A DNA stretch of 64,000 bases from Crocinitomicaceae bacterium. GTDB taxonomy: Bacteria > Bacteroidota > Bacteroidia > Flavobacteriales_G > Salibacteraceae. Location of the stretch: NCBI GenBank assembly GCA_002707155.1, contig PAME01000001.1, positions 793,379 through 857,378 of the forward strand. Reading direction: 5' to 3'. The notes under the pieces are model-generated. The model ran no database searches, was not told where the DNA came from, and was given only the letters and a program-made list of their open reading frames with translations. The position numbers and the translations under genes were made by a program. Within the stretch, counting starts at the first letter, position 1. The number at the start of each line of letters is the position of its first letter. Shown piece after piece: positions 12,301 to 20,474 of the stretch.

Positions 12301-14568
12301 CCAGCAAAGGTTTCTTCAAGTGGTGATACCTTAGTTTATAACTTTATTGATGGATTTGGTTGTGAGAATTCTGATACCGTATTTATTACGTTTGATTCTT
12401 CGGCTGTGGTTACTGCAACTCCAGTTCCTGATATTTGTAAAGGGACAGCTTCTCTAGACCTTTCCACCTACTTTAGCCCTTCTGGTGGTAAATTTAATGG
12501 AGCCAATGTTTTTGGTTCTAATTTTAACGCAAGCTTGTTAGACACAGGTCGTTTTGCGATGAGCTATGTGTTTACTGACAGTAATAATTGTGCCACCACA
12601 GCAAAAGATACCATTGTGATTAGACCACTTCCTGATTTTCAGGTTTCTTCGGATACGGGTATTTGTCTTGGCGATAAAATTCAGTTAATTGCTTCCGGTA
12701 ACTATAGTTACGATTGGAATACTGGTGACTACCTTTCAACAATTCAGGTAAGTCCTTTACGAACGTCAAACTATAGCGTAACTGCCACCAATAGTTTTAA
12801 CTGTTCTTCAATTCGGAATATTGGAGTAACTGTATTTGATCAAATTACGGTTTATACTTCTTCAATTGATGCAGCTTGTAACACGGCAAATGGAACCGCT
12901 TTTACCTCGGTAACAGGAGGCATAAAACCATACAATTACTTGTGGTCTACCGGCGAGAGAACTTCAACAGCAAGGCAGCTTTACGCAGGCAATTATCAAG
13001 TAACGGTGAATGATAAAAATGGTTGTATTCAGTACGGTGTTATTGGAGTTAGTAATGAAGATGGACCAATAATTAATGTTTCTTCTCTTGTAAACAATAC
13101 TTGTGCAGGAGATGAAAGTGGCGAAATTGAAGTTAGTATATCCAGTAATTCAGCTTACCAGCTGTTTTGGAATAATGGGGCTTTAGGCACAAAGTTGACG
13201 AATTTGAAAAGCGGTATTTATGAGCTTTCTGTTATTGGCGAAGATGGTTGTAGTTCATTTAAGTCTTTTGAAATAACAAGTCCAAAAGCTTATGAATATC
13301 AAGCTGTAATAGAACAGCCCGATTGTGATTCAACAAATGGGTCTATTTTTATGAAGTTGTCTAATAGTCTGGACTCAGTTAGTTATCAATGGCTAAGTCA
13401 AGCTTCAAGAGACACGCTTAAAAGTGTAGGTTCAGGAACTTATAATTTAGTTGTTACAAATAACAAAGGTTGTATGGATACGTTTGTCGTTGCATTAAAT
13501 ACGGCTGCTGCTCCAAAAATTAAATTAGATTCAATTCAGTTTGCAGATTGTAGTCAAAATAATGGGGCATTAACGATATCTGGTATTGACCCGATTAGCT
13601 CCTTTAATTGGTCCAATGGGGATACAACATCATCAATTCAGAATTTATCTATTGGTTCTTATACGGTTACGGCAAGTGACGTAAATGGTTGTTCGGCAAT
13701 TGAGCAATACGATATTGAGGCAGTGCTGCCAACAATGCCAGTGATTTGTACAGTGACAAATGATTCCTTGTTATCTGCCAATGTGCTTGTCTGGGATACA
13801 ACTGGTTCTCCCGCCGACTCCTTCTATGTGTATAGAGAGTCTGCGGTAAAAAATCAGTATTTTAAATTGGCAACAATTGGAAGAAATGCTGCGCCGAGTT
13901 TCGTAGATTCAGCGCTCACTAATTCTACTTCGATAGGAACCTATTCTTTGGTTGCAATTGATGCTTGTGAAAACGAAAGTGTATTGAGTCCAGGGCACAA
14001 AAGCATTTTGTTAAACACTAAGCAAACGGATAGCACACTTATTGAATTGAATTGGAGTAATTATCAAGGCCATTCATTTGGAGACTATTACATCTATCGC
14101 TATTCTTCACAGTTAGGATTGCAATTGTTGGATAGCATGGGTGGTATTAATACTTACATCGATTATAATGTACCTTACACAAGCAGCGTTCTTTATTATT
14201 ACATAGGAATAAAAGGTGCGACAAATTGCGGCGATACTGGAATTACTACTATTTCTAATTTGAGTCGCGATTATGGAGTGAAGTTAGTTGGCGTTTCCGA
14301 GCTGCCTCAAAAAGAGATTGCATTCCTAGTTTGGCCTAATCCAAACAACGGTTCATTTCAATTAAAACTGAATGGAATTGATGCTGGAGAAGGTCAATTA
14401 GTTGTTTACGATGCACAGGGGAAAATCAGGTATCAAAAAGGTATTGATTCTAGCTTGCAAGGGTCAATGCATTCCATAATTCTGTCAAATATTAGCAGCG
14501 GTTTATATTACGTTCAGTTTATTCAAAACGAAACTGTAATTACTCGTGAAATCGTAATTAACCGATAG
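6343..14568 (+). CDS. Giant T9SS type A surface protein with beta-helix and Cys-repeat stalk
   Basis: 2,741 residues. A signal peptide covers about residues 1-25 (ends VNAQ). Residues about 295-720 read as a right-handed parallel beta-helix and end in DMGAYEF, a common terminus of such domains. A CARDB-like stretch (720-840) and Ig-like modules follow, then about 14 Cys-containing repeats of 75-80 residues (1000-2090), an Ig-like module, four SprB-type modules (about 2170-2460), a fibronectin-III-like stretch and a T9SS type A sorting domain (VWPNPNNGSF, about 2660 on). From the repeats onward the order matches the preceding gene, which points to duplication with a different N-terminal head. 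The beta-helix is the likely functional head, perhaps binding or cleaving a polysaccharide; no catalytic residues could be assigned. Cotranscription with both neighbours is likely, with gaps of 4 and 12 bp. Confidence 0.92.
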   Translation: MKLKKVLEKIFIVLGLLFSSQIVNAQTIADTTAQNKKVVLEVYRGALTPFGGFADHVADTLRDKDSTLFTIINTYEGFYAGPRTSGPYYYPDYRSSFGPAIQTQAGIQGWPSGSVNRSLFPSLNVTARTAMSRGLWEDARDTILNQPSPVNVGVTASYNGQTKTITAMVEVYFTDTLADSTFVNVGFKQDNIIGPQNGNISNYPARYGANIGIYTHNDVLRHLVTGQWGEHLDSIVYKKGTLWTRTYTWTVPDSVGEVPIVPADLEVFAFVSGSRDSIYTGEDNPVNITRTPLSGPYTIGGTTPDYSTISEAVNHLNEIGICDDVTFNIRQGTYKGSLQFNEIYNAGDSGRVIFQADPSNAATDTVLITDTVDASLNGLVSLRGKGNLTFKKLRFTGVTGGGVTKALIIFDGTDTVRNVLIDSCSFDGTGLGNYSLSTFSGHLDSLEVSNCKLERGRMDIFPPATMNSSVWVHHNDFVNTSLAIQLSVGFARVNNNTTSADAANSWTRQIGIWANRAEVYNNNLYHRTESTFHGITVQRRTQNNGYPVGSFYVYNNVLNLTQKRNNINGTFNALTVSVKPGDNSFIHHNTIHMKRFNKSFGGKAIGIGSGNYNVSNNNVFVEHAGLALEAHSTAVISSSNNNYYTENDSIVKLGSTSYAALADLQSAGKDSNSVSANPYFLSDTSLKPYRSALNGSGMTIVDIPKNILDSTRTNPPDMGAYEFDPIVFDVTIDSISVDTLCSGTQQVKAYFRNTSDSVIKKIAINIGAVNLTNASEQDSVFYYNGSLAKNAIDSAIVGYIDFTANTDFRISVSADTITGSGSRGYLDDDPSNNFIIDTVSVRPNPAANFTIQKACAADSIVLIASGGVDYSWDGPNSFTDTSNVVVRVNPDTANMQGLYTVTVIDSAGCSATYSNSVNLDSAIIIGLPADFSICSSTDTSITANENSQYAYLWNNGETTPTISVDSSFEFVVKVTDQNNCVVYDTFELTVYNDPIVQFDSTIQAACAFGSPILLSHASPRGAGGTYSGFNVSGDTLTPKAFGNYPVKYSYVDSNGCSGFADTSVVIHKRPSVTVSTIGDLCINEAPYTISENSPIDIVYGRFTGTGIVNDSIGIFDPFVADTGTHTITYTYTDSITGCSAFATNTITVNDTFNIQFSAAASYCINDGRITLSKPDNFTAGLNGYYLDTNINNSVTGSYGFNPAIADTGSQTLTYKVTNANNCTSTAYRAIDVKAIPVVELRTDTFCINSPEVVMDGGTPVGGTYYFGKGVLQTGNYNPDSAGVGQDEVHYRYTAGGCSDTAEAVFLVRQIPAVSFTLPLVNTERCIDANSFVLTGQSPITAASAGVGSFGGKGVSGNRFFAGVADTGTHVIQYKYVNQFGCADSTTDEIQVYGLPEPAFTTPFARICKNQIPDSVFATPVGAGGVFSGVGISTSGYFNPSVLSVGANKTLQYTYTDSNGCSDFVIDTFIVDSVPQITLALLPDQCLNGVEYTFTEGKFNTGNYQYKSDTLGLLTAGKYMPSLAGSGIDTITYVYTDALGCMDSLSQTIEVLDTTIVTFTIDTARSRVCNNEPTFNLSSATPIGGVYTGRGLVGNKFTPANAALGNNLITYSYTNSDNCTSKIIDTIVVNSTTPVSFTNQTFCLNDTVATLTSGTPSIGTFKYSGGGMLNNTVFSPAVAGVGPRTMTYSLTNADGCVSQATATFTINSVPSTQFGAQSAICFNADTFSLTGTSTSGDSSYFYGSTGIVNAISGRYLASLSSVGLDTLSYVGKLTSTGCSDTISKTILVRAIPNTVLDTFPDYCVNNAPIALTKGSPTVGGTGVYSGSGVVGTQFYPSIAKVGSHPVVYRFTDNNNCSVSDTEIVVVNGLPVLTAAVFLDLCQYDTIKTLTGALPVGGFYSGVNVDSATSAFRPDSVGIWSITYNFVDTNGCENKVAQTQRVRALPLTQLNFGNKFCDNAAPMALTGGSPIGSGGVYSGQGVSGSFYDPAKVSSSGDTLVYNFIDGFGCENSDTVFITFDSSAVVTATPVPDICKGTASLDLSTYFSPSGGKFNGANVFGSNFNASLLDTGRFAMSYVFTDSNNCATTAKDTIVIRPLPDFQVSSDTGICLGDKIQLIASGNYSYDWNTGDYLSTIQVSPLRTSNYSVTATNSFNCSSIRNIGVTVFDQITVYTSSIDAACNTANGTAFTSVTGGIKPYNYLWSTGERTSTARQLYAGNYQVTVNDKNGCIQYGVIGVSNEDGPIINVSSLVNNTCAGDESGEIEVSISSNSAYQLFWNNGALGTKLTNLKSGIYELSVIGEDGCSSFKSFEITSPKAYEYQAVIEQPDCDSTNGSIFMKLSNSLDSVSYQWLSQASRDTLKSVGSGTYNLVVTNNKGCMDTFVVALNTAAAPKIKLDSIQFADCSQNNGALTISGIDPISSFNWSNGDTTSSIQNLSIGSYTVTASDVNGCSAIEQYDIEAVLPTMPVICTVTNDSLLSANVLVWDTTGSPADSFYVYRESAVKNQYFKLATIGRNAAPSFVDSALTNSTSIGTYSLVAIDACENESVLSPGHKSILLNTKQTDSTLIELNWSNYQGHSFGDYYIYRYSSQLGLQLLDSMGGINTYIDYNVPYTSSVLYYYIGIKGATNCGDTGITTISNLSRDYGVKLVGVSELPQKEIAFLVWPNPNNGSFQLKLNGIDAGEGQLVVYDAQGKIRYQKGIDSSLQGSMHSIILSNISSGLYYVQFIQNETVITREIVINR

Positions 14569-14580
14569 GTAATAGACTAG

Positions 14581-17500
14581 ATGATTCGAATAGTAATTTC
14601 CTTATTTTTTATTCTATTTTCTGGTTCATTAATGAGCCAAAAATTCGAGTGGGCAAAACAAGTAGGGACTTCAGGTGGGTCAGATGAAGTTTCTGCACTT
14701 GCAATTACAACTAACGACACTGTGGTAATTGGTTGCGGTTTTTTTTGTGGTACGCTGCCTGGTGGAACTGGATCTGCAAGTGGAGGTAAGGACGTTTTTG
14801 TAAGAGGAACTAATAAAGGAGGAGGTGTGAATTTCAACCCACTTCATTTTATATCTACCGGTGCAAATGATGCCATAAATGATGCCGTAGGTAGTTCAAA
14901 TGTTTCCTATGTAACTGGAAAATTGCATGGTACTCTTACAGGTGCTGTAACTGTAGCTCAAACATATGGCGCTGGGAGTTTTTTTATAGCTAAAATTAAT
15001 GCTTCTGGAACTGCGGATTGGGTAGTTCCAACTACCAACAATATACTCAGTGAGGGGCAAGCTGTTACCGTTGATGCTACTGGTAATATATACGTTGCGG
15101 GTATTTTTAAAGGAACAATGATTTCTGGTACTGATACGATTACTTCTCAAGGTATAAACAACGACATTTTTATTTACAAGTACGATGCTAATGGCAACGC
15201 GTTATGGTTAAAATCAATTAATGGTGCTGGTAATGAAGAGGTGGTTAGCTTAGAGTACGACAATTCAAATGCTAGATTACTGGTTTTAGGGAATTTTAGT
15301 CAAACTATTCAGCTTTCGGGTAGCGCATTTTTAAGCCCTAGCTCAGCAGGTGCTACTAATGTGTTTGTGGCAGCTTACAACACCAATGGTGTTCTAGGTG
15401 TTAATACCAGACCTTTTTATGGCAACGGGAATATAAAAGCTGCGGATTTAGTAATACTCTCAAATAGTGAAATAGCGATTGGAGGAGGATATACTATAGC
15501 AATAACAGACGGTACACGAAGTTTTAATTCTGCAGGGGGTGAAGATATCTTCATTGGAAAATTGAATACAACGAGCCTTGTTGGAACTGCTTTAAAAAGT
15601 TATGGAGGTATTAGTTCAGAAAGAATTACTCAACTTGAAGCAAATGCTAATCTTTTTGCTTTTGGTGAATTTGGAGCTAACCTCACGTTCGGGAGTTATT
15701 TGGCAACTTCAAACTCAACAATCGACATATTTTTACTTTCGTGGAACAATGCGCTTACCGAGTTCTCAGCTCACGGTTCAATTGCGGGACCGGGATCAAA
15801 TGTTGTAACAGCAAAAAGCATGAAATTGGGTGGCAGTAGAATGTATTTTTCAGGCCAATTTAGAAGGATTGCAAACTTTAAAAATGCAGGAACATTTATT
15901 TCAAGAGCGGTTTCTTTCTTTGACGGCTACCTAGCAAGCGCTAGTGCAAAAGAGATTTATTGTCCAATAGACGATAGTGTTTCCTTAGCAACTAATTTGA
16001 GAGTTCAAGGAGATAGTGCCTTGCTCTGTTTTGCGGATTCAGGTCAATTGAGTGCTTTGGGTTCTTCTGCTTCTTTTAGCTACCAATGGTATGAAGGTGG
16101 AGTTGCGATTACAGGAGCAACTTCTCAAAATTTCCAAGCGAAAACTACAGCGTCTTATTACTTAGTTATTTCAGACAACATTAAAAGTTGTGCAGATACG
16201 TCGCGCTCAATAAAAATTCATGTTGAAGCAGAGCCTTTCAATTCAATTACTGACACAATAGTTTGTGACAGTACAGGGCAATTTTTAATTGCTCTTTCTC
16301 CTGCATACTCACCTACAAATGGGGGTTCCTTAACTGGCAGCCCAGGAATTAATCAAAGTACGGGAGAATTTTTTAGTGTATTTGCGGGTGCTGGAGTAGA
16401 TACGCTAATTTATGTATATGAAAATGCAGCAGGTTGCAAGGGAAGCGATACAGCTATTTACGAAGTTCGAGCAAATCCACTAATTACTTTTACTACGCTG
16501 CCCATTTACTGTGAAAAAGACCCAAGGGATACGCTGAAATTTGGTTCCGCAAATGTGCCTTTAAGTAGCGAATATTATGAGATTACAGGAGCGAATGCAT
16601 ATGGTATTGAAGATAGCGTAGTCTTTAGAAGCGATACTTTACCCCCAAACCAAACTCCTGGTCATTCGGTAATTTATCATGCAATTGATTCTTTGGCCGG
16701 CTGCGAAAGCGAGAAGGTTGCATTTATTGTAATAAACCCAATACCGAATGTGGTATTTAATTTTTCTCCACCAATTCCGCTTTGTAATAACACATTGCCT
16801 TTTATATTGACTGGAGGAAATCAAACGGGAGGAGTTTATTCGGGAAAAGCGGTTAATTCTTCTAATGCAAGATATACTCCTTCTTCAGCTACGAGTCAAT
16901 TAGATACCGTTCACTTTTCTTTTGTGGATAACAACGGATGCGCCGATACTGCTTCTGTGGCTTTAAATATTGATTCAGTGCCTGACGTTACTTTTTCCTT
17001 CACTACTAAAATATGCTCAAGTGATTCTTTGATTACATTAACAGGAGGGTCGCCGTCATCTTTAGGTAATGGACAATACAAAAGTCCTTGGGTGAGTTCA
17101 GGTAATTTCTTTCCAAGATTATCGGGAGTGGGCACTCATCCGGTAACTTATGTTTTTGAAAACCTTCAAGGTTGTAAAGATTCAGTAACTCAAAATTTAG
17201 CAGTCAATTCTTTGCCCGGTGTGAGTATGGCTGCTGTACCTCCGATTTGTGAAAACGAAAAATCTCGATTAATTACTGGAGGTTCACCTATAGGTGGAGT
17301 TTACTCTTTAAGAGGTCAAGTTCTGACAAACGGATTACTCGATCCTTCTAATTTTCCTGCACTCCCAGGAGTTGCGCAAGATTCAGTAGTTTATACCTAT
17401 ACGGATACTAATAATTGTACTTCTATTGGCATTTCAAGCCTTTTAATTCGAAGGTTAGATGGTATTGTTTTTAACCCTGCTTTGACATTAAATAGACTGT

Positions 17501-18537
17501 GCAATAATGACTCAATAGACTTATTTGCAATGGGGGATACTTTGTTTTTTCCACCGCCTGCAAATGGAGGGAAATTCGTTGATGAATATGGTGATGTAAT
17601 TTCTATTTTTAGAGGGGAAAAATACTTACCTCCCGCCTCCGATACTTCTACATTAACTAGGCTCCAATATATATATGATTACAGCGCTACAGGTTGTTCT
17701 GATACGGCTACTAAATTCCTCCGCATTTCTTACAGTCCAGTTGCTTCTATTAAGCCTGTTGCGTTTGCTTGTGCTGGAATTGATTTCGAAATAGAAGCGC
17801 AAGGTGGGATTACTTATCTCTGGGATAACGAGAGTACTGTTAATCCCTTGCCTATAGTTCAGGATACCGCTACAAAGTATAACGTTACTGTAACCAATAT
17901 TAATAGTTGTAAAGATTCTGCAAGTGTTTTAGTATCGCTTTCTAATGGATCAATTATTACAGGAAAGGGAAAGACCACTGATTTGAAAAAAGGGGAGGAT
18001 GTTACGATTGATGTGTTGGACAATTATCCCGCAGACACGGTAGAATTAATTGGTGAAATAACAATGTTAAATACCCCTACTAATGCAGCAGAGTTTTATC
18101 AAGAACAAGGTAAAAAACAAGATATTCTATCCAGTGTATATTATCAACCGGATCCAGAATATCGAAGGCAAGATACGGTAGATTACAGAGTTTGTGATAT
18201 TGTATGCACTAATATTTGCGATACGGCTCGACTTATTTTTAATGTTTTGGGAGACCCCTATGATTTCATTCCCAATGGCTTTAGTCCAAATGGAGATGGC
18301 ATGAATGATACTTGGGTAATTCCAGGAATAGAAGCCTATCCTGAAAATGAATTGTACATCTATAACCGATGGGGAGATTTAATTTTTGAGGCAGCTCCGT
18401 ATTTAAATGAGTGGGCTGGACAGGCCAACAAAGGAATAGGTGGTAGCGATAAAATTGGTGACGGAGTTTTCTATTATGTATTAATTACGAATGATGGAGA
18501 ACCAATCAAAGGTTCTATCGAAATGAAATCAAATTGA
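14581..18537 (+). CDS. T9SS type B (gliding-motility-type CTD) surface protein with SBBP-like propeller
   Basis: 1,318 residues. The signal peptide ends near residue 20 (SLMSQ). Residues 20-460 contain repeating units of the SBBP (seven-bladed beta-propeller) kind, with phrases such as GNIYVAGIFKG and DIFIYKYDANGNALW. An Ig-like module (YQWYEGG, near 500) follows, then about six Cys repeats of the kind seen in the two upstream giants (550-1040), a module with VCDIVCTNICDTA, and a C-terminal domain of about 85 residues starting FIPNGFSPNGDGMNDTW. The last is the gliding-motility-associated (CHU_C, type B) sorting domain. Type B substrates are usually encoded beside a PorP/SprF protein, as here: the next start codon overlaps this stop codon. 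Probable surface adhesin or filament component. Confidence 0.92.
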   Translation: MIRIVISLFFILFSGSLMSQKFEWAKQVGTSGGSDEVSALAITTNDTVVIGCGFFCGTLPGGTGSASGGKDVFVRGTNKGGGVNFNPLHFISTGANDAINDAVGSSNVSYVTGKLHGTLTGAVTVAQTYGAGSFFIAKINASGTADWVVPTTNNILSEGQAVTVDATGNIYVAGIFKGTMISGTDTITSQGINNDIFIYKYDANGNALWLKSINGAGNEEVVSLEYDNSNARLLVLGNFSQTIQLSGSAFLSPSSAGATNVFVAAYNTNGVLGVNTRPFYGNGNIKAADLVILSNSEIAIGGGYTIAITDGTRSFNSAGGEDIFIGKLNTTSLVGTALKSYGGISSERITQLEANANLFAFGEFGANLTFGSYLATSNSTIDIFLLSWNNALTEFSAHGSIAGPGSNVVTAKSMKLGGSRMYFSGQFRRIANFKNAGTFISRAVSFFDGYLASASAKEIYCPIDDSVSLATNLRVQGDSALLCFADSGQLSALGSSASFSYQWYEGGVAITGATSQNFQAKTTASYYLVISDNIKSCADTSRSIKIHVEAEPFNSITDTIVCDSTGQFLIALSPAYSPTNGGSLTGSPGINQSTGEFFSVFAGAGVDTLIYVYENAAGCKGSDTAIYEVRANPLITFTTLPIYCEKDPRDTLKFGSANVPLSSEYYEITGANAYGIEDSVVFRSDTLPPNQTPGHSVIYHAIDSLAGCESEKVAFIVINPIPNVVFNFSPPIPLCNNTLPFILTGGNQTGGVYSGKAVNSSNARYTPSSATSQLDTVHFSFVDNNGCADTASVALNIDSVPDVTFSFTTKICSSDSLITLTGGSPSSLGNGQYKSPWVSSGNFFPRLSGVGTHPVTYVFENLQGCKDSVTQNLAVNSLPGVSMAAVPPICENEKSRLITGGSPIGGVYSLRGQVLTNGLLDPSNFPALPGVAQDSVVYTYTDTNNCTSIGISSLLIRRLDGIVFNPALTLNRLCNNDSIDLFAMGDTLFFPPPANGGKFVDEYGDVISIFRGEKYLPPASDTSTLTRLQYIYDYSATGCSDTATKFLRISYSPVASIKPVAFACAGIDFEIEAQGGITYLWDNESTVNPLPIVQDTATKYNVTVTNINSCKDSASVLVSLSNGSIITGKGKTTDLKKGEDVTIDVLDNYPADTVELIGEITMLNTPTNAAEFYQEQGKKQDILSSVYYQPDPEYRRQDTVDYRVCDIVCTNICDTARLIFNVLGDPYDFIPNGFSPNGDGMNDTWVIPGIEAYPENELYIYNRWGDLIFEAAPYLNEWAGQANKGIGGSDKIGDGVFYYVLITNDGEPIKGSIEMKSN

Positions 18538-19589
18538 TGCGAGTAACTGTATTTTTCATATCTATTTTGGCTTTCATTTCTTTTCGAAGTAAAGCGCAGC
18601 AGTCTCCTGAGGTGTCTCAGTATGTGATTCACCAACCTTTTGTGAATACTGCTTCAATTGCGAAATCTGGCGCACAAAATGGGGCGTTAATATTTAAACA
18701 GCAGTGGCTTGGATATGAGGGTGCACCAACGAGTTTTTTTATGAACTATAATATGCCGCTAAAATCTGCAAGTCGTTTTGGAGGAATATTGCTTTCAAAC
18801 GATAGGATAGGAATTCATAATAATGGGCGACTTTCTGCTATTTATGCGCATAAATTTAGAATAGATAGTAAAAGTTTTTTCTCGCTTTCGGCGGCTCCGG
18901 GTTTACAATTTATTCAAAGCGATTATACTCAAATTCAAACAGACTTTCCCGATGATCCAACATTTCAAGGATCGGCTACTTCAATGTTTTCTGTAAATAT
19001 GGGTGCTGGAGCTTATTATATTAATAAAAAGTTCTTTGCAGGGTTAGCGCTTCCAACTTTGCTCTACAATCATTTTGAGCCAACTGGAACAGAGAATAAA
19101 GGAACAATTGGGTTTGACATAAAACAAATCCCATTGAATTTGACAGGGGGATGGAAAAAAGATTTAGGCAAGTTTTTTAGTATTCAGCCGTCTTTCTTAT
19201 TAAAGTATGAAGTTGCATCTGCAATGCAAATAGACATAAATGCAATGGCAGAATATCGCGAGGTTATTGGGTTTGGTTTGTCTTATCGTACGACACAAGC
19301 AGTGAACATAATGGCTAACTATAGAATTAGTAAATTGTTTAAGATAGGCTATGCATTTAATACTCAAATAGGTTCAAAGCTAGGTTCTTATCACTCAGGA
19401 ACACATGAAGTTGCCTTGCTTTATGGAATTGAAAATGGTCGACAGACAAGCATGAACATACCAAAGAAAATTAAGCGTTACCGCAAGAAAAAAGCCAAAG
19501 AACGTAAAAAAGCGCTTAAAAAACTTCAAAAAGAACAACCAGAACTAGCTCCAGGCGGAAAGCGAAATAATAAGCAGCCTTATAGCTAA
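18537..19589 (+). CDS. PorP/SprF family type IX secretion system membrane protein
   Basis: 350 residues from the ATG that shares one base with the preceding TGA (TGATG). An in-frame TTG one codon earlier is possible but less likely. A signal peptide (about residues 1-21, ends RSKAQ) leads into a 14-strand-type beta-barrel with the family phrases QYVIHQPFVNTA, FKQQWLGYEGAPTSFF and GIGLSYRTT-like segments. The last 40 residues are an unusual Lys-rich tail (KKIKRYRKKKAKERKKALKK). Family members such as PorP and SprF work with T9SS to secrete or anchor type B substrates, so the partner here is almost certainly the protein encoded immediately upstream. Last gene of the surface operon. Confidence 0.92.
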   Translation: MRVTVFFISILAFISFRSKAQQSPEVSQYVIHQPFVNTASIAKSGAQNGALIFKQQWLGYEGAPTSFFMNYNMPLKSASRFGGILLSNDRIGIHNNGRLSAIYAHKFRIDSKSFFSLSAAPGLQFIQSDYTQIQTDFPDDPTFQGSATSMFSVNMGAGAYYINKKFFAGLALPTLLYNHFEPTGTENKGTIGFDIKQIPLNLTGGWKKDLGKFFSIQPSFLLKYEVASAMQIDINAMAEYREVIGFGLSYRTTQAVNIMANYRISKLFKIGYAFNTQIGSKLGSYHSGTHEVALLYGIENGRQTSMNIPKKIKRYRKKKAKERKKALKKLQKEQPELAPGGKRNNKQPYS

Positions 19590-19605
19590 AAAAATTGCCG
19601 GGAAG

Positions 19606-19809
19606 TCAGTTGCGTAACAAACGTTCCAATCCATTTATTTTAATCTCATAGATCGTATGCAATTGCATGCCTAATCTTCCTTTTGGAAAAGCCTGTTCTC
19701 GCGCCATCCATTCTAAATAAGAAACGGGAATTTTAGCCAATATGGTATCCTTATACTTTCCATAAGGCATCTTATCCACTAGTAAAGATTTTAGAATTTC
19801 GTTTTCCAC
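19606..19809 (-). CDS. Small DUF3820 family protein
   Basis: 67 residues with the compact DUF3820 pattern: MPYGKYK near residue 14, ILAKIPVSYLEW, and a C-terminal KGRLGMQL. The length is normal for this family of small cytoplasmic proteins, which have no firm function (some are labelled as putative quorum-sensing-regulated virulence factors). It is transcribed convergently with the PorP/SprF gene and lies just outside the mnmE-tail element. Family assignment is good; the role is unknown. Confidence 0.75.
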   Translation of the reverse strand: MENEILKSLLVDKMPYGKYKDTILAKIPVSYLEWMAREQAFPKGRLGMQLHTIYEIKINGLERLLRN

Positions 19810-19884
19810 GTTAGGTATGCTAAATTATTTTTAAAAAAAATCAAGTTATTCTGAACATTTCAAGATATAGCTTGTTTTTCTATT

Positions 19885-19984
19885 TGAGAGACAAAGTTGG
19901 TTTAGTGGCCAATGGGTTGGTTAGGAGTAGCCAACTTGTTTTCATGGTTAGAGTGAAAGGGGGAGGAGTCCCCCTTTCTTTTTT
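19885..19984 (+). ncRNA. Candidate small RNA or long 3' UTR ending in a strong terminator
   Basis: No ORF occupies this stretch, yet it ends in a textbook intrinsic terminator on the plus strand. The upstream part can fold: AAGTTGG (about 19893) pairs with CCAACTT (19930-19936) around a TGGCCA core. It could be a short RNA or the far 3' UTR of the surface operon. No good promoter pair was found, so the ncRNA reading is weak. Confidence 0.2.
19955..19984 (+). terminator. Rho-independent terminator, 10-bp perfect stem
   Basis: GAAAGGGGGA pairs exactly with TCCCCCTTTC around the tetraloop GGAG and is followed by six T. The T-run merges into the left copy of the mnmE tail at 19983, so this terminator lies at the outer edge of the integrated element. 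Confidence 0.85.
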
Positions 19985-20000
19985 ACTTTCCAATACAAAA
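19983..20000 (-). repeat. Distal attachment-site copy (mnmE tail duplicate)
   Basis: On the minus strand it reads TTTTGTATTGGAAAGTAA, against TTCTGTATTGGAAAGTAA at the true mnmE end: 17 of 18 bases match. The first 15 plus-strand bases, TTACTTTCCAATACA, are identical. It would be the outer att junction of the element. Confidence 0.7.
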
Positions 20001-20038
20001 AGTAAGCTATATTGATTATCAGTGACTTACATTTTAGA

Positions 20039-20067
20039 GGTACAAATGAGGTACAAATGGGGTACAA
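20039..20067 (+). repeat. Three 11-bp-phased GGTACAA iterons, left end
   Basis: GGTACAAAT begins at 20039 and 20050 and GGTACAA at 20061, exactly one helical turn apart. The same word recurs in the same orientation near the other end of the element (22904, 22934, 22945). The spacing suggests a protein-binding array, for example integrase arm sites or accessory-factor sites. Confidence 0.6.
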
Positions 20068-20138
20068 GTTAGGGGACCCTTACAGAACAGCTTCAAGAAA
20101 GGCTGGCAACCGACTTTTATTTTAATCGGTTCGTGTGC

Positions 20139-20393
20139 TCAACTGGAAAAACGACCCATCGCTGTAAACCATACCCGAAAACCCAATTTTGAACTCTCCA
20201 TCATTGTTCCACTCCTAAGAGAAGTCCGAAAATTACACTGGCTACACTGCCAAAGCTCACGATTCTTTAACCACCAATGTTTCTCACATTTACAACGTTT
20301 ACATACAACACCTTCTTTTTCACGAATCACTCTCCAATGCTCTCTGCAACCTGCCTCGTCTGGAAATTCTTCAACAAACTTGATAATATTCAT
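20139..20393 (-). pseudogene. IS1595-family transposase, N-terminal fragment
   Basis: 84 residues similar to the start of IS1595/ISXO2-like transposases: FPDEAGCREHW, then a zinc ribbon with CKRCKC and CSQCNFRTSLRSGTMMESS, then LGFRVWFTAM. The family normally continues for 200 or more residues with the catalytic domain; here the frame stops after MGRFSS. Only the DNA-binding part remains, so it cannot be an active transposase. It lies inside the mnmE-tail element and is probably a relic of an earlier insertion. Confidence 0.75.
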
Positions 20394-20474
20394 ATCATTA
20401 TTCTTTCTTCCAATTTATCCCTTTTAAACTAACTTGCAACTTTCCGAACAATCAAAAAAAAATATTATTCGTTT

